NCBI GenBank assembly: GCA_030374805.1
Contig: JARGSG010000194.1
Coordinates: 310,001 to 374,000 of the forward strand
Source of the DNA: Gracilaria gracilis
Taxonomy: Eukaryota; Rhodophyta; Florideophyceae; Gracilariales; Gracilariaceae
Reading direction: 5' to 3'
Length of the DNA stretch: 64,000 nucleotides
Part shown: positions 23,606 to 36,330 of the stretch, piece after piece
Layout: each line of letters starts with the position of its first letter
Numbering within the stretch: the first letter of the stretch is position 1
Translations under genes and position numbers: made by a program
The notes under the pieces: generated by a model
What the model was told of the DNA's origin: nothing
What the model saw: the letters and a program-made list of their open reading frames with translations, nothing else
The model's database searches: none

Positions 23606-25334
23606 TCCTTACGCGCCGCAGTTCGCAACTACTCCGTCTTCGGCCCCGAGGACCCCAACGCCAAGCTCGACATCGTTCAGACCATCATTCAGTACCTGCA
23701 CGACGAGGGCTACCACGACTTCTCCACCGGCGTTCAGGATGAGCCCAACTTCAAGATCAAGAACGTCCCTTCGAAGCACTCGCAGCTGTGCAGGATGGAG
23801 AGTGCTATAATCGAAGGCGACTGGCAGAAAGTAGACCATTTCCTTTCGCGCACTACTTTCAAGAGCATATACCTTCAAATTTGCAGTGCATAAGCAACAA
23901 TTCCTCGAGCTCATCGACGTTCAAGAGGGTCAAAAAGCATTCTCCATACTTCAGCGTCGCCTTAAGGATACTGAAGCCTACGCGCGCACTCCCGACGGGT
24001 TTTGACATATTTGCTCTCTACTAACGTGCAAATCTGTCACAGATGCGCCATCGTTTTGCGACTGGGATGGCCTTGCTTCTAGTAGGGCCGCTGTAGCTGA
24101 ACAGTATTCTCGTCTTCTCTAATTCGATATCTTTCAACGAGACGGATATCTTCTCCAGACGCGCTCTGTGAATGGCAAAACGTTGATAGAAGCTAGCAGC
24201 GTTCCTCCCGCGAGATTAATTCATCTGCTTCAGCAAGCGTCAGCATATCAAATTAGCTCATCCAGGCGTCCTCCGAAGGTACCACCGCAAATTGGCACCT
24301 TGTTGGAGGACTACGAAAGTGTAGTGATTCCAAACAAGATGCCGCGCGATTTTGTCGGCCCTACGGGCAAACGTGAAGTTCGTCACTTTTCTCGGAGAGG
24401 AGGGGGACATAATAGCAAGTGGGTCAAGCGACAACACTGTTCCTGTCTGGGATAACAGTACGGGCACCATGAAGGAAATTCCGTCTAGACATACATCGCG
24501 GGTTTGGGACGTTAGCACAACCGCTAGTAGAAACATATTGGCCAGTGCCAACGACCACGGTACCGTTCGGGTGTGGGATATGTACACGCTTTTAGATGTC
24601 CGTGAGAAACAGGAATGGTCCGTGAGGAGGTATGGCGAGTCGGTTGAAAATTTGACCGCCAACGGAGACATGGATGCGGGGGGAGCCGTGTGTCGCGCTG
24701 TGTTACACCGTCTTGCAAGTGATTCATTTGCTGTGAGTATGCAGGCTCGGGTAGAAGCGGTTGCGAGTGGGGGTTATGACATATTGGTGCTCTTTTATGA
24801 TACAGAAACACAGACGTTGCTAAAATGCAATGCCGGGCGTAAGAGCTCAACAATCAGCGTTGGATTCAACGCCAGGGAAATTTGATCGTGACCGGCAGCG
24901 AAGACTCGATCATCAAGATCTGGACCGTGGTGAGCGGTATGTGCGTTCGAACGGTGAGGGCACATTTAGGAGAAGTAACGTGTGTGGCATTTAAAGAATC
25001 GGGATCTCTAATGGTGTCCACTTCAAAAGACAATCAGAATCCATTATGAAACATGCGGATGACAAAGGTGGTGAAGCAATTCAAGGGACACCAAAATACG
25101 CGCAAAAACTTTGTGCGGAGCGCGTTTGGACCTCGTGAGAGCGTGGTAGTCGGTGACAGCGAAAACAGGCATGTATACATTTGGGACGTGGAAAGCAGCG
25201 AGGTGTTACAAAAGTTGGGAGCGGCAGGAGGCACGGTATATGGCGTAAAGTGTAATACTGGACAAAGCGTGTCCGTGAGTCGTGCGCGTGACGGAGTTGT
25301 GAGCATGTGGGGCTTCGACGAAGCGAAGCACTAG
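23606..25334 (+). pseudogene. LisH-CTLH-WD40 repeat protein pseudogene
   Basis: Broken host gene. The parts in order: LisH dimerisation motif at about 23,665-23,740 (LDIVQTIIQYLHDEGYHDFS); CTLH-like helices at about 23,790-24,110 (ESAIIEGDWQKVDHFLSR, LTCKSVTDAPSF); a PPARLIHLLQQA segment at about 24,197; then at least six WD40 blades from 24,360 to 25,320 (ASGSSDNTVPVWD, ASANDHGTVRVWD, VTGSEDSIIKIWT, VYIWDVESSEVLQKL). Such proteins are scaffold subunits of ubiquitin-ligase, splicing or chromatin complexes. In-frame stops occur near 23,891 (TAA), 24,002 (TGA) and 24,119 (TAA), and frame changes near 23,880, 24,350, 24,885 and 25,047, so at least seven breaks. The layout resembles SMU1- or WDR26-type proteins but I cannot decide between them. 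No introns are needed to read it, which suits an intron-poor host or a processed copy. Confidence 0.8.
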
Positions 25335-25979
25335 AAGCGCAAAATCCAGACAGTGAGGCATAATTTACAAGGCATATGGCAAAGGCGAAGTAAGCGCAGG
25401 TGTGAGCATGGGTTGCGGGTAGGAGATCATAGCGGATGATTTTGAGAAGGACGCGATGGTGTGGTGTGTGGTACAGAGCGAGCGAGAAGTGAGCGGGGCC
25501 GTTAGGGAGAAGAGGGTGGTTTGGGCAGCGGTGATTGGGTGCCAATCCAGTCGAAGCGGGCGGCACGGATGTGATGGTCCCAGGTGATGTTTACGGCCGA
25601 GCGCTCTGCGGTATCGAAGTAGATGCGGTGGATGTTGCCATGGACGACGACGCGGATAGCAGAAAGAGGAGAGGAGAGCGCTGGCGCGTGTCGGGGTGAG
25701 GTTCTTGCGTAGCGCCAGCCGTTGGAACGGCAGCGGTTGATGAGGGCTCGGTGGCGCTCACGGCTTCGATAGGAAAGATGCAGCGAGGGGGGAAGACTGG
25801 CTCGGTAGGCGGCGGCGCGGTGTACGGGGGGCGGAGGGGCGGGAAAAGGGTTGAGGTGTGTAGATAATTTGCGAAGGAGGTATAAATGCGGTAATCTTGA
25901 AAAGAGAAGAGGTGGAGGGGGATGGGAGGGGAAGGTGCGCACGGAAGAATAAGCACGGTCGGGAAATGGGCGGTGGTTA
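25335..25979. other. Purine-rich, strand-skewed block
   Basis: The plus strand is rich in G and A (GGAGGGG and GAAGAG runs), so the minus strand opens two overlapping frames of Pro/Ser/His-rich peptide (25,502-26,011 and 25,591-25,998). I see no domain and consider both spurious. In composition it mirrors the block at 4.2-5.4 kb on the opposite strand. Confidence 0.45.
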
Positions 25980-26173
25980 TGGAATGCATTGAATGCAAAT
26001 GTCAGCTGCATTGGTTGCTGGAAGGCTAACGCAACGCAGTGTCAGCAAGAATGCAACGCGAAAATGCAACTACTGCATGTCAAAATGCAAATGGCAATAC
26101 TGTACGCAAGCAACTGACACAGGGAGAACTGCTGATCATTAGATATTATCTAGTGCAGTAGAGATTGTGTGGC
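25980..26173 (+). repeat. Copia-2 LTR fragment, left
   Basis: 194 bp beginning TGGAATGCATTGAATGC. It matches 38,594-38,787 without gaps at all but about five positions. It stops abruptly at GTGTGGC and passes straight into coding sequence from the middle of the element, so the rest of this LTR and the front half of this copy are absent. Confidence 0.88.
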
Positions 26174-26863
26174 CCATCGACAAGGAGTTTTATCCAGGTA
26201 CTGTGAACAGCTACAGTGAAGCATCCGGAAGGCATTCTATTCATTACGCGGATGGGGATAAGGAAGAACTCGACTTGCAGAACGAAGTATGGAACTAGGT
26301 ACAGGAGGGTAATCAGCATGAAGCAGACGGAGTGCCAGATGTAGTCAACGTGGCCGAAGTAGAACTCTCGCCAGGACAGAAGCTCCACATCAAGGAGCAA
26401 GAACTCTTCAAGACGTACCACGACGCGTTCGGATCAACAGAATTCATGCTTCATCAAGCGCAGGGTATGCCACCGTACGCAACACAGAACGCCTACGAGC
26501 GAGAAGAAAGGTCGTTCAAGAAGATCATCCGAGTCGTTCCTATCTCGCAGGTGCCGAAGAAGGCCAGCATCGTGACAAGCCACGTGTTCTATAAGGTAGA
26601 GAAGTGCGACGACGGCTCCCTGACGCTGTAGGCCAGAATTGCCGTTCACGGCAACAAAGACCGCGACAAGGGTGCACTCAAGACCGATTCAGCGACCTGC
26701 CCGCCTGTTGGAATCCAAATACTACTTTCGCTAGCGACCATCCACCGTTGAACTCTTGCCAAGATCGACTTCAAGAGTGCATTTCTGCAGACCGAAGCCC
26801 ACCGTGACGTCTATGTGCTACCCCCGCGCGAGTGTCACACTCGACATCAGCACTACTGCTTAC
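26174..26863 (+). mobile_element. Copia-2 integrase tail with Tudor-like module and first part of RT
   Basis: Starts PIDKEFYPGTVNSYSEASGR and continues HYADGDKEELDL. This pattern (aromatic, PGTV, then YxDGDxExL) is that of a small Tudor-like barrel. RT begins further on (TLAKIDFKSAFLQTEAHRDV near 26.76 kb, the Copia RT motif with catalytic Asp). The element is cut within RT by the Gypsy-B insertion. Confidence 0.75.
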
Positions 26864-26868
26864 TGTTG
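26864..26868. repeat. Target-site duplication of Gypsy-B, left
   Basis: TGTTG, repeated at 37,419-37,423. Confidence 0.9.
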
Positions 26869-27659
26869 TGCAGTGCAACGCCAGAGGCGGAAAGACACCA
26901 CGAAGACGTCCGAGATCTTCCTCCGTAGGAGGGTAGTCAGCAGACAGAGCCTCTCTGGCAAGGCACGACGAAGTCGGGTGTAAGCCGAGGCCAAGCCGTC
27001 ACGACGGCCGTAGAGAGTTGAGCAAGGATCGGTGTTGGCAACACGTGTGTGAGTGAACGGGCCCTCGAGAGAGGCACGAGTCCACGGAAGTGGAAAAAGA
27101 GAAAAGGAATCCGCGAGAGCGGGGGGATGGGAAGAAGGAAAAGGAGAAAAGGGCAAAAAGGCTACGGTAAACACCGCGGTTATCCCTGTACAGGGTCGAA
27201 CGCGACAAAAGCGGAAAACACTCCCACGAATGGGTTCTGTTAGGTGACGCAGGGAGGCTACACTACCCGTAGGCAACGGAACCTCTCTCCTGGAAGTAGT
27301 CGATGACCGCCAAAGGCGAAGAAGTATAGAGCCAACCCTGATTGGAGAAGTTTACTTAGTGGCGATAGCCAAGTGCCAAGCCACTATATAGTATAGTAAT
27401 CTCCCTGCAACTAGGCAAAACTATTAAATAAATATCTAAATTGCCAGCAATGCTGTGCCAACCATCCGTTGCAAGAGCTCCACACGTGTCTTATTCACAC
27501 CCAAATTGGGGCTGCGGCGCCAGTGCACGTGTGCACCGTGCACACTATACAGACCGCATTGCGTCACACAACCCGTGTGTAGCTGCAATAGCGATCAGCA
27601 CGCGCAAGCGGAAAAACGACTAAGTCGGTGAAATACCCCTTGTAGGGCGTGGCACTACA
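26869..27659 (-). repeat. Gypsy-B 3' LTR
   Basis: 791 bp, starting TGCAGTGCAACG and ending GTGGCACTACA. Confidence 0.95.
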
Positions 27660-28930
27660 TATCCCCCTCCTAGGCGCAAGCACTTCTTAATGGTGACGGA
27701 TGCAGCGCCGAGACCATCACGTAGTCCGCCGCTTACCAATCGCATGGGATTGCTTTCCGCTTCGCGGTGATGCGCCGCAACGCGGTTCGATAGTTACCCA
27801 AACGACCACGACCACGTCCTGGTCCTCACAACCACCTTCCTCGATATCACAGCGGCGTCCATCCTGCTTTGCAGGTCTGCGGACCACATTGTGGGATGTC
27901 CTGATGAAGTTCGGAACGCTCCACAGTAGTGGTTTGACACAAGTAGTGTGTTCCCCAATATTTGGGTGCTGAGCGTCCCTCGTAGGCATTTGTAACACTT
28001 CTTGCCACGCAGCGTACCCAACTGGACTCCACTAAGGCAGCACAACCCGGCTACGGTCCGGTTAGCTCACGCCCAAAGCGGTTCGGCAGTGATTATAGTA
28101 CGCAAACGCGTTTTCAGAAAACGCAAATATTGAAGTGCCCATAACTTCCGGTCCAGACCCTGTGGCGCCCCTCCCGCTACGTCGGCAAACTCTCGAACTT
28201 TAGAACTTTCGAATGACGGCCAGAAAGTTGGGATTAAATGCCACTAAGGTGGAAAGCGCAACCTGTTTCAGTTCGAGCTGAAAATAGACGGCCGAACTGA
28301 AACGATGCCATAACTTGGAAACCATTGAAGGTACTCAAGATCTGTCTTTTTAAAAGTGTTTAGGCACGTCCAGAATATTCTGGTGCCCAACCGTTTGCAA
28401 AACGAGTTCTTATTCTTCGAGTTATCGGATTTTGTAAAAACGCGTCCTCGAAATACTGTAGAGGTAAGATGCCCAAATCCGGGAGGAGTAGACGAGAACC
28501 AGAAACGACTGAAAATGGATACCCGCGCAATATGCGAATGAAGTAGACACCGCGAGAGCGTGTAAAGGTCACAGTACTCTACAGTAGCAAAATAGCTTAG
28601 CATCAACAGATGACCATTTCCGCCAGAGGCGTGTAGGCAACAAACGGTCTTCCACCGGTAAATCAACGTGGTGCGCACGGAAAACGCGCACCCTTCTGAA
28701 GGGAATTCTCGCTCTCACGGGCTCATTAGCATGAGAGCAAACCAGCGAGCTGGATGAGAACCCATCAAAATGGTATGTTCGAAAAACGACCGCTGGCGAT
28801 CAAAGACGACCAAAGTCGGACTCCGACCGCGTAGCGCGTGTAGCCACGTGATCTCACACCAGGTGAGATTCACTCCCGTACGATACGGAACGAAAATATT
28901 CTTCTCCTTCTTCCCGTCCACGATGTGTCC
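27660..28930 (-). other. Gypsy-B 3' untranslated region
   Basis: 1.27 kb between the chromodomain end of pol and the 3' LTR. Frames on both strands are short and lack signal peptide or membrane segments, so I see no env. It ends in the polypurine tract next to the LTR. Confidence 0.7.
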
Positions 28931-28933
28931 GCA

Positions 28934-30630
28934 TTATCCCACTTGGGCACTTCCCAGCGTAGCTGGTGGGGCTCTTCCCGTTCGACGGTGATACTGAACC
29001 ACCTTTGAACGTGGGAGATGCTCGATCGGCTCGGCGGTGTTCTGAGCCGGATCATACCCGTACCAACGAACATGGTAGCGTAGTATACCCTCTTGATTCC
29101 AGGAATGCCCCACAATTCGGTCGACGATGTACTCTTGTAAGTACACCTGCCGGCCTTGCCGGGTCGTCGTCACGGCTGTGCGCTTATCGCCCTGCGAAGG
29201 GGAATTTCTCGGGTCGGGTGTCGCTACGCTGGTCGCGGTTGACCGGGTGGTTCTCGGCGGAGGCGGGTCTCCCGGTGTGCGTACCGCAAGTCTACGTGCT
29301 TCGGGGCGAACCGCAAGTCTGCGTGATTCAACCCGTACTGACGGTGGTTCCGACGAGCTCGTCGCGGCTTTCCCGCCTGGCGCTGCGAGCGGTGCAGCGC
29401 CACGCGCGCCCTCCGTGCTTGCACGTGACTTCACTGACCTGTGACCGTGGGGCGCCGTAATGCGATCCGCCTCCCTGGACAGGGTGTCCTTTCCGGCGCG
29501 TGCCAAGTGGCCGCGCCGTGGCGGTTCGTTCCTAACGGTTACTGCCGGTGGCTCCGAGCTCCTCGTGGGACTTCGAGCAGTGCTGGGTGCAGCGCAAGTC
29601 GCACCCATTACTTGGGAAATTTCCGCCTCGAATGGCGTGTCCTCGCCGTCCATGACGCGAACATCATCCCGGGTGCCCGGTTTCCGTCTGGCAACGATGT
29701 CAGGATTTACCGAGACACTCGGAACTTCCGCAACCGTGGGTGGCCTTACGGTGTCGTCCTCCCCTTGTACAGGGGTTGCCGTCCCGCGTCCAGCGGTGCG
29801 TTTTAGCGCCGCGTCCGCTGTTGCGGTGGGCGCGTGCGACCGATTGTTCGGAGCCGTCTCCAGTGGGGTTGGTTCCTTACAACCCAGCTGAGCTGGTACC
29901 AGGACACGGTCACGGCTCGTCTTGGACAAGGGTGTGGTTGCTCTGTTCGCTTCAGCGTGTAGCTCCCCCGCCTGCAGCGGCGTGTCTGACGGGATTTCTG
30001 GTGTGGCAGCAGCCTGCCGTGTACCACGGATGTCTTCTTCCCGTTGCGACGGCGGATTACCTTCAGCAGAAGTGACCTCCTCCGCCTTTTTAGGCGAAGC
30101 GGTGGGAGATGGAGTAGAGCGTTCAGCTACGCGGGTAGAGTCCCCGCGAGCGAGCTGAACAGAGGAATGGCCATTCTGGCCAGCAACGTTTTCCGATATC
30201 GTCGGTGTATCCGAGTCCATCGGTAGGTCTGACAGTCCCCGGTTCGGGTGTGGTAGAATCAGCGGGCGATTCAGCACGATTGTTTCGGGGGTTGTTGATT
30301 CCGTAGAAACGGGGCTCGCGGGTGCCAGCACGACCCCAGACGAGGGTGGTGGGGCCAGGACCACGCGATCGCCGGAGATCCGCTCATGCGCGTCCTTGAT
30401 TTCCAGTATCACTGTGTCCTCCGCGACGGAGATTACCTTGAATGGTCCATCCGCCACGGGCGAGAGCTTATGGCGTTTTTCCTTATCAGGGTTATAGTGT
30501 TCCTTCCGTACGAAGACGTAGGTACCCGCCTTAACTGGCGGTGTGTTACTTCCTCGCAGGCGAGCATCGAAATCACGCTTGTAAGTGGCTTGAGCCCTCG
30601 CCATGGATTGGCGAGTGGCGGGTACCAACT
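28934..30630 (-). mobile_element. Gypsy-B integrase C-terminal tail and chromodomain
   Basis: Begins with the GPFKVISVAEDTVILEIKD module near 30.45 kb. About 400 residues rich in Pro, Thr, Ser and Arg follow, with internal repeats such as RRLAVRPEARRLAVRT. It closes with a chromodomain at about 28.99-29.14 kb (YIVDRIVGHSWNQEG, YHVRWYGYDPAQNTAEP). In most chromoviruses the chromodomain follows the GPY/F module closely; the tail here is exceptionally long. Confidence 0.85.
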
Positions 30631-31965
30631 TGGATAGTCATTGCTTCCATTTCTGGCGGTAGTCACCCACAGAGGGGAAATTACCCAGCGTAGGCTGTGC
30701 TTCCAACGCCACCGGCGGGGGGTACGGGAGATTACTAACTCGAACGGTGAAACACCGGTAATTCTATGTACCTGCGTGTTGTACGCGAACGTCAGCGCGT
30801 CAGTGTACAGGTCCTATGTCTTTGGGTGATCGGCCACGTAAGAACGGAGAGATGCTAGCATTGTCCGGTTGAACCGTTCGACCTGACCATTACACTGAGG
30901 GTGGTAGGTTGTAGTGAACAGGTTTTTTACATCCAGGATGCGACATACATCCTGGAAAAACCGCGATGCGAACTGTTTCCCGTTATCGGAGAGTACCTGA
31001 ACCGGCGGACCATAGACAAAAATCCAGTGCTTCACGAAGGCCTGGGCTACCGTGAAAGCGGTGATCCTTTTCAGAGGGACAGTCCGAACCAGTTTCGAGA
31101 AACGATCCGTTATTACGAGCAAGAACTTGTGGCCTCTCTGGGTCGTCAGGAGGGGTCCAAGTATATCGATTGCGAGAAACTCGAGAGGCGCCCTTGCGGG
31201 GAATAGCCTCATCTTCTTTGAGTTCTTCCGAAGCTTCACCCGGTTTCTCGCATATTCCGTGCAGAGCCGCACTGTTGCGTAGCAATCGACCGCCATGGCG
31301 GGCCAGTAGAAGTCCCTTCTCAGGGTTACGTATAACTTCCTTCCACCTGCGTGGCCGCCCAGCTTCGCGTAATGTGATAGTTGGAGGACCCGCGTTTGCA
31401 GCGTGTGAGGGACCACCACTTGTGAGTTAGACTCGACCATTCTTATAAGATAGCCGATGTCGTTGACCACAAACGGGAGGACCGCACCACCGTTTAGACG
31501 GGCACGAATATTCACGAAGAACGGGTCGCCATGCTGTTCTCGGATCATTTCCTCAGGTGTTACAGAGAAGAAATTTTCTGGTAGGGACTTATGAGCCCCG
31601 TTCTCGTTTTCCACGAGTAGTTCGTCCAATTCGTCGTCAAATTCCCAGTCTTCTGGCCAAATGTCGAATTCACCTTCCGGATCTTCCGTGTCCACCTCGT
31701 CAGCGACGAAACAAGGGATCTCATCGTCTCCCGAGGGGAGGGCTTCCCCATTCGTGGGTAATCTCGACAGTGCGTCGGCCTGTGTGTTCAGCGCTCCCTT
31801 CTTATACACGACTTGAAAGTCGAATTCCGATAGGCGGAGCCTCCATCGCATGAGGCGTCCCGACGGGTCGGAGATGTTCATTAACCACCTCAGCGAGGAA
31901 TGTCCTATGTACACGGTGAAGTGCACACCCATAAGATGGGGGCGAAGAGTTGCCAGAGCCCACAC
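30630..31965 (-). mobile_element. Gypsy-B RNase H end and integrase
   Basis: RNase H tail (SLRWLMNISDPSGRLMRW, ALNTQADALSRLP) at about 31.9-31.7 kb, then the zinc-binding region of integrase (HYAKLGGHAGGRK...C...C) near 31.3 kb. The catalytic core at about 31.2-30.85 kb carries LAIDILGPL, LSDNGKQF and NGQVERFNR. Confidence 0.9.
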
Positions 31966-33770
31966 AACGGCGAGGCATTCTTTCTCCGAAACGGAGTAAT
32001 TCCGTTCATGAACATCGAGCGAACGCGACCAATAACCAATGGGCTAACGTTCCCCTTCGAAGGTGGTTTGGAAAGAGCGCAACCCACTTGGTAGTCGCTC
32101 GAATCCGTGTCCACGGAGTACGGTAGTCCGGGTTTTGGCAACGATAGAATCGGAGCAGATGTGACAGCCTCCTTCAAGGAGTTAAACGCCTCTGTCTCGA
32201 CAGGCGTGAAAGGTACCAGTTTCGTTGGCTGGCCTTTTCGCAGTAGTGCGTTCAGGGGTGCCGCGATATCCGAGAAATTCGGGACGAACCGTCGGTAGAC
32301 GTTGACCAATCCCAAGAAGGAGCGCAATTCCGTTTGGGTTCGCGGTTCCTTCGCCTTGGCAAGGGACTTCACTCGAGTGTTCTCGATCGACAACCGTCCT
32401 GGACGGATAACGTGGCCCAGGTACTTCACGGTGTCTGGGAAAAATTCACACTTCCTCAGCTTGAGGAAAATTCCTGCGTCACGCAGTGTGGTCATTACCT
32501 CCCTTACGTGGGTGAGATGATCGTCCAGATTACTGGAGAAGACAATTATGTCATCTAGGTAAACTAGACACGTCCGCCACTTAAAGCGGTTCAACAGGAT
32601 GTCGATAGCACGCTGAAATGTAGCGGGAGCGTTGGTGAGACCAAACGGCATACGCTTGAATCGGAAAGACCCAGAGTGACATACAAACGCGGTTTTATCA
32701 CGGTCTTTCTCCCTTACGGGGACTTGCCAATATCCCCAATTGGCGTCCAATGCCGTGAATACGGTTGCGTTTCCGAGCGAATCGATGCACTCGTCCATGT
32801 GAGGGATTGGGTACGTGTCCCTGATCGTCACGGCATTGAGCCGGCGGTAGTCGACACAGAACCTCCAGGTTCCGTCGGCCTTGATTGCCAGTACTACTGG
32901 GGACGCCCAGGGTGACTGAGCGGGCTCAATCACAGCTGCGCGGAGCATCTTGTCCACTTGGAACTGCTCCTCTTCCCGAGCCTTCGGTCCTGCCCTGCAA
33001 GGGGGTTGCGGAACGGGTCGCGCGTCCGGTAGCAAATCAATCCGGTGTTCTGTTGTATTTATCTCACCAAGAGATCCATCCCACATTGGGGTAAATTCCC
33101 ATAATATATCTCTCAGACGTTCACGGTGTGATTCCGGCACGTGGCCGAGATCGAGCTCCTCAAGAGTCTTCACGGGATCAATCCGGTCATAGCTCGTTGG
33201 GACATGTTCCGTACCGGATGCAGGCGCAGGCGCGGCTTCCGAGTCACTCGGCAATTTATCCGTTGAAACCGGAGTTTTGACGGGAGTATCCTCCCCCTCC
33301 TTAGACGGAACGTCGGGGTGTCCCGGATTGTCATCCTTTTTTGAGGAAACTAAACCGAAGACATCGGCAGCCGTCATTCGGGTAGGGAGCATCGCGAGTT
33401 GGTGCGGTGTGACCGATCCAATGACTTGGTTCTTTACCAGATACTGGGGGTTGTTGCCAAGATTTGCAACAAGTATCCGAAAAGGAGCATTCGATGACAC
33501 CTGTGCAACACCGTTCGCCACTGCGAGATGATACTTCTCGTATAACGAGGGAATGGGTTGAATAACCCGAAGGCCGTGTTGACCGGAATGGACCTGCACC
33601 ATAACTTGGGATTCAGGTGGAATGCATACCGACGCTGCGACGCGGAGTTTTGTAGACTCACGAGTCGCCGGTGGTGGTTCCTGCGCAGCAGGTAGTGGAA
33701 CTTGTTTCCTCGATGCGCGCTTCAGCGGCCGACGAACTATCGGGACCGACGAACTGTCTTCGAATTCCAC
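31900..33770 (-). mobile_element. Gypsy-B reverse transcriptase and RNase H region
   Basis: RT at about 33.0-32.45 kb with FCVDYRRLNAVTIRDTYPIP and the catalytic YLDDIIVFSS, then the tether (FLGLVNVYRRFVPNFSDIA) and the start of RNase H. Upstream, a linker carries a gag-pol junction-like sequence rich in Pro and Ser. Confidence 0.92.
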
Positions 33771-33799
33771 ACGCCTGAGGCGGGGTCTGATTGCGTCGA

Positions 33800-34230
33800 C
33801 AAATCTGTCGCATTAATCACATCCCAAAATAACTGAGGCAGCCAATGACCGACATACCAAAAAGTCGAGCTTGACCACGGAGGTCCCCAAACGCACGACT
33901 AAGTCGATTGTTCCCACCGTTGTTAACGGGTTGTTATTCGCTTCGGCGACTTCGGGTGTCGCTTCGCGGCGAATGCGTGTCCGCACCAGCGGTGGCAGGA
34001 GAGACTCCACGATAAAGTTCGGCCTTGCACCGGTGTCTATTACCGTGAGAGTGCGCACCATAAACTGGGTACTGAGGCCAAGGTCGGCGTAAACTTTATA
34101 GTTACGCTTGGCCATCAAGAGGACTCTATCCGGGAACCGGTTTTTCTTTACTCTTATCCACGGTCGACGAAGAACACCCAAGTGTTCCGAGTCCGCGTCA
34201 GCGGTGTCATTCCTCGAAAGGATCTTCACC
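33800..34230 (-). mobile_element. Gypsy-B protease
   Basis: Retropepsin-type aspartic protease with VIDTGARPNFIVES and the closing VILGCD. Confidence 0.85.
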
Positions 34231-34299
34231 GGGGAGCGAGGCGGCGTCGCCTCGGACGTCGGCAGCCTCTGCTCTGAGGACGTCTCTCCCGAATGGGAG

Positions 34300-36330
34300 A
34301 CTCCCTCGTTTAGTTTGCCTGGGCTTCCGCTTGCGGCGGCTGCTCAGGTTCCTCGACAACGAGTGCTTGGGCACGTTGGCCTCGGGGTCGCGCAACAGCG
34401 GTGTTTGGATCTTCTACGACGCGGTGTACCGGTGCTACCGGATGAGCCGGCTGTCCCGCAGCACGCTGGTAGGTCGGCACTGTCGGTATGACTTGGGCGA
34501 AGTCCGTCTTGGCCCGGAGATACGACGTCATTGGGACGGATCGCTTCTCCTCTGGAGTGAGGGCCTCATAGTTCACCGTCACCTTGCCCAGGTCTCTCAG
34601 GGAGAGAAGACATTGCGGTGACGTGTGACCATGGGTATAGCAGAGATGGAATATCAACACAATCAGTGCTTGCCTACCCTGTCGAAGGGTCCCACTCCGG
34701 TTATCCGTGAAACGTCCCGCTGGGCGGCTGTTATGCCATCCTGGTTGTTGGAAGCGAGTTTTTCCGTTCGATTACGGGATGTAAGGCCCGCGAACTCGGG
34801 TGGCATCGGCATAAAGCACGGTGCCGTCCTGAGCGGTCTCGAAGGAGGCGTCCGTCGTCGACGGGAGCTCTGTTGTCGGAACGGAGTCGATATTGCCGTG
34901 GGCGAGCTGGACGTTATCGTACTCCTTCGGAAGTACTCCATCCGCGACGAGCGACAGAGATGGGGATTTCGTTTCCATCAACAACGCCTTGGCGGACTTA
35001 GACCGAATACTCGGAGCTCTGGCGCGGAGGGAGTCCCCTTGGGCTCTTGCATACTGGATGAGCTCCAGGTAGGTGATCTTCTTCCTGTCCTCGCGATAGC
35101 GGGCGACCAACGTCCGGATAGCCGGGTCGAGTCCGTCGATGAACATCGTACAACGCTCTGTAGCGGGGTAGACATTACCACAACGGTGGAAAGTCTTGTT
35201 CAGGCGTACCGAAAAATCGGTTTCCGTCTCGCCTGAGCGTTGACGTGTGTCTCACAAAGCGAGTATCGCCGACTGAATGGCACCATTCGTGGCGTACGAC
35301 CGTAACAGATATTGCACTGCTTCGGGCCAGCAAGTAACTCCTCCTTCGGAGGCCCGCGAAGAACCTCTTACAGAGTGATACTGGTCCTCGGCCACACCAC
35401 GTAAGAAATACGGTAAGGCAATGTAGGCCTGTCCCTCATTCATCCCGAGTATATCGGCTTCCGCGACGAAGCGGGCGAGAAAATCTAGCACCAAGATTGG
35501 GTCTTCTCCAGTAAACAACTGGGTACGAAGCGAGAGCTGCATCCGTTTGATGCAGTCCTTCACCTTGCCTGTACCACGGGGTGTTTGATCCAAAGAAGAG
35601 TCCTCCAAACGGCAATACCGGTATGACAACAGCTTCTCGTAGAGAGGGTTGGTGGGCTTCAGGACTTTCAATCCGGCGTGCTTCCGTCCTTTCGTACGAG
35701 CACGAACCGCACTTTGCGTGACTGCAGACTGCTTAGAGCTTGACGCCCGTATAGCACGGTCTTCGTCAGACGAAGAGTCTGACGAGTCAGCATTGTCCGA
35801 ATTGTTCGGGTCCGCATCCGACGAAGTAGACGAGTCTGAACCCTGATCGTCCTGGTGGTCCTTCCGCCTGCGGCGATTCTTCTCGCGTGCCGAGTTCTTG
35901 GCCCTGTGCGACACAGCGACCGGCTCCGCCGGAGTGGCAGCATCTCTAGGAATGGTTTGCTCCAGCATCTCCAGGCGGTCTCTTACACGATCAAATCGGT
36001 CCTGAATTCCTTCTACGAAGGTGGCGGGTTGACCAAAGCACTCCAACATTTTCTTGACGTCGGACCGTAACGTACGAAGATCCTCAGAAATACCCGTTGC
36101 AGGGGAATCTTCCGCCTGTTGGCGTAGAATGTTGACCACCCCTACAAGGGAGTTGTGAGCAATGCGCAGCTGCCGCAACTGCTCTTCCAGAGCTGTACCC
36201 TTGGGGATGTTGTCCTTCTCCTGATGGGACTGAACCACAGCGGCCGCGGGTGCAGCCGTAGCAAACGGGGCTGCGGCAGCAACGGCCGGGGCCGGACCAG
36301 CACCATCGGTAGGGGGAAGCAACGGGGCAA
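34300..36330 (-). mobile_element. Gypsy-B gag region
   Basis: Starts near 36.32 kb with an Ala/Pro-rich leader, then helices that look coiled-coil (ALEEQLRQLRIAHNSLVGVV), a very acidic Ser/Asp stretch (SDSSTSSDADPNNSDNADSS), and the gag core (LRTQLFTGEDPILVLDFLAR). A C-rich segment near 34.65 kb (CYTHGHTSPQC) sits where the zinc knuckle is expected, but it is not a standard knuckle. Confidence 0.8.

Noticed and set aside
25502-26011. Minus-strand Pro/Ser/His-rich frames of 135-169 codons
   Set aside because: Same compositional effect in the purine-skewed block; they also run into the Copia-2 LTR fragment.
27660-28930. env gene of Gypsy-B
   Set aside because: Frames are short, overlapping and without signal peptide or membrane segment.
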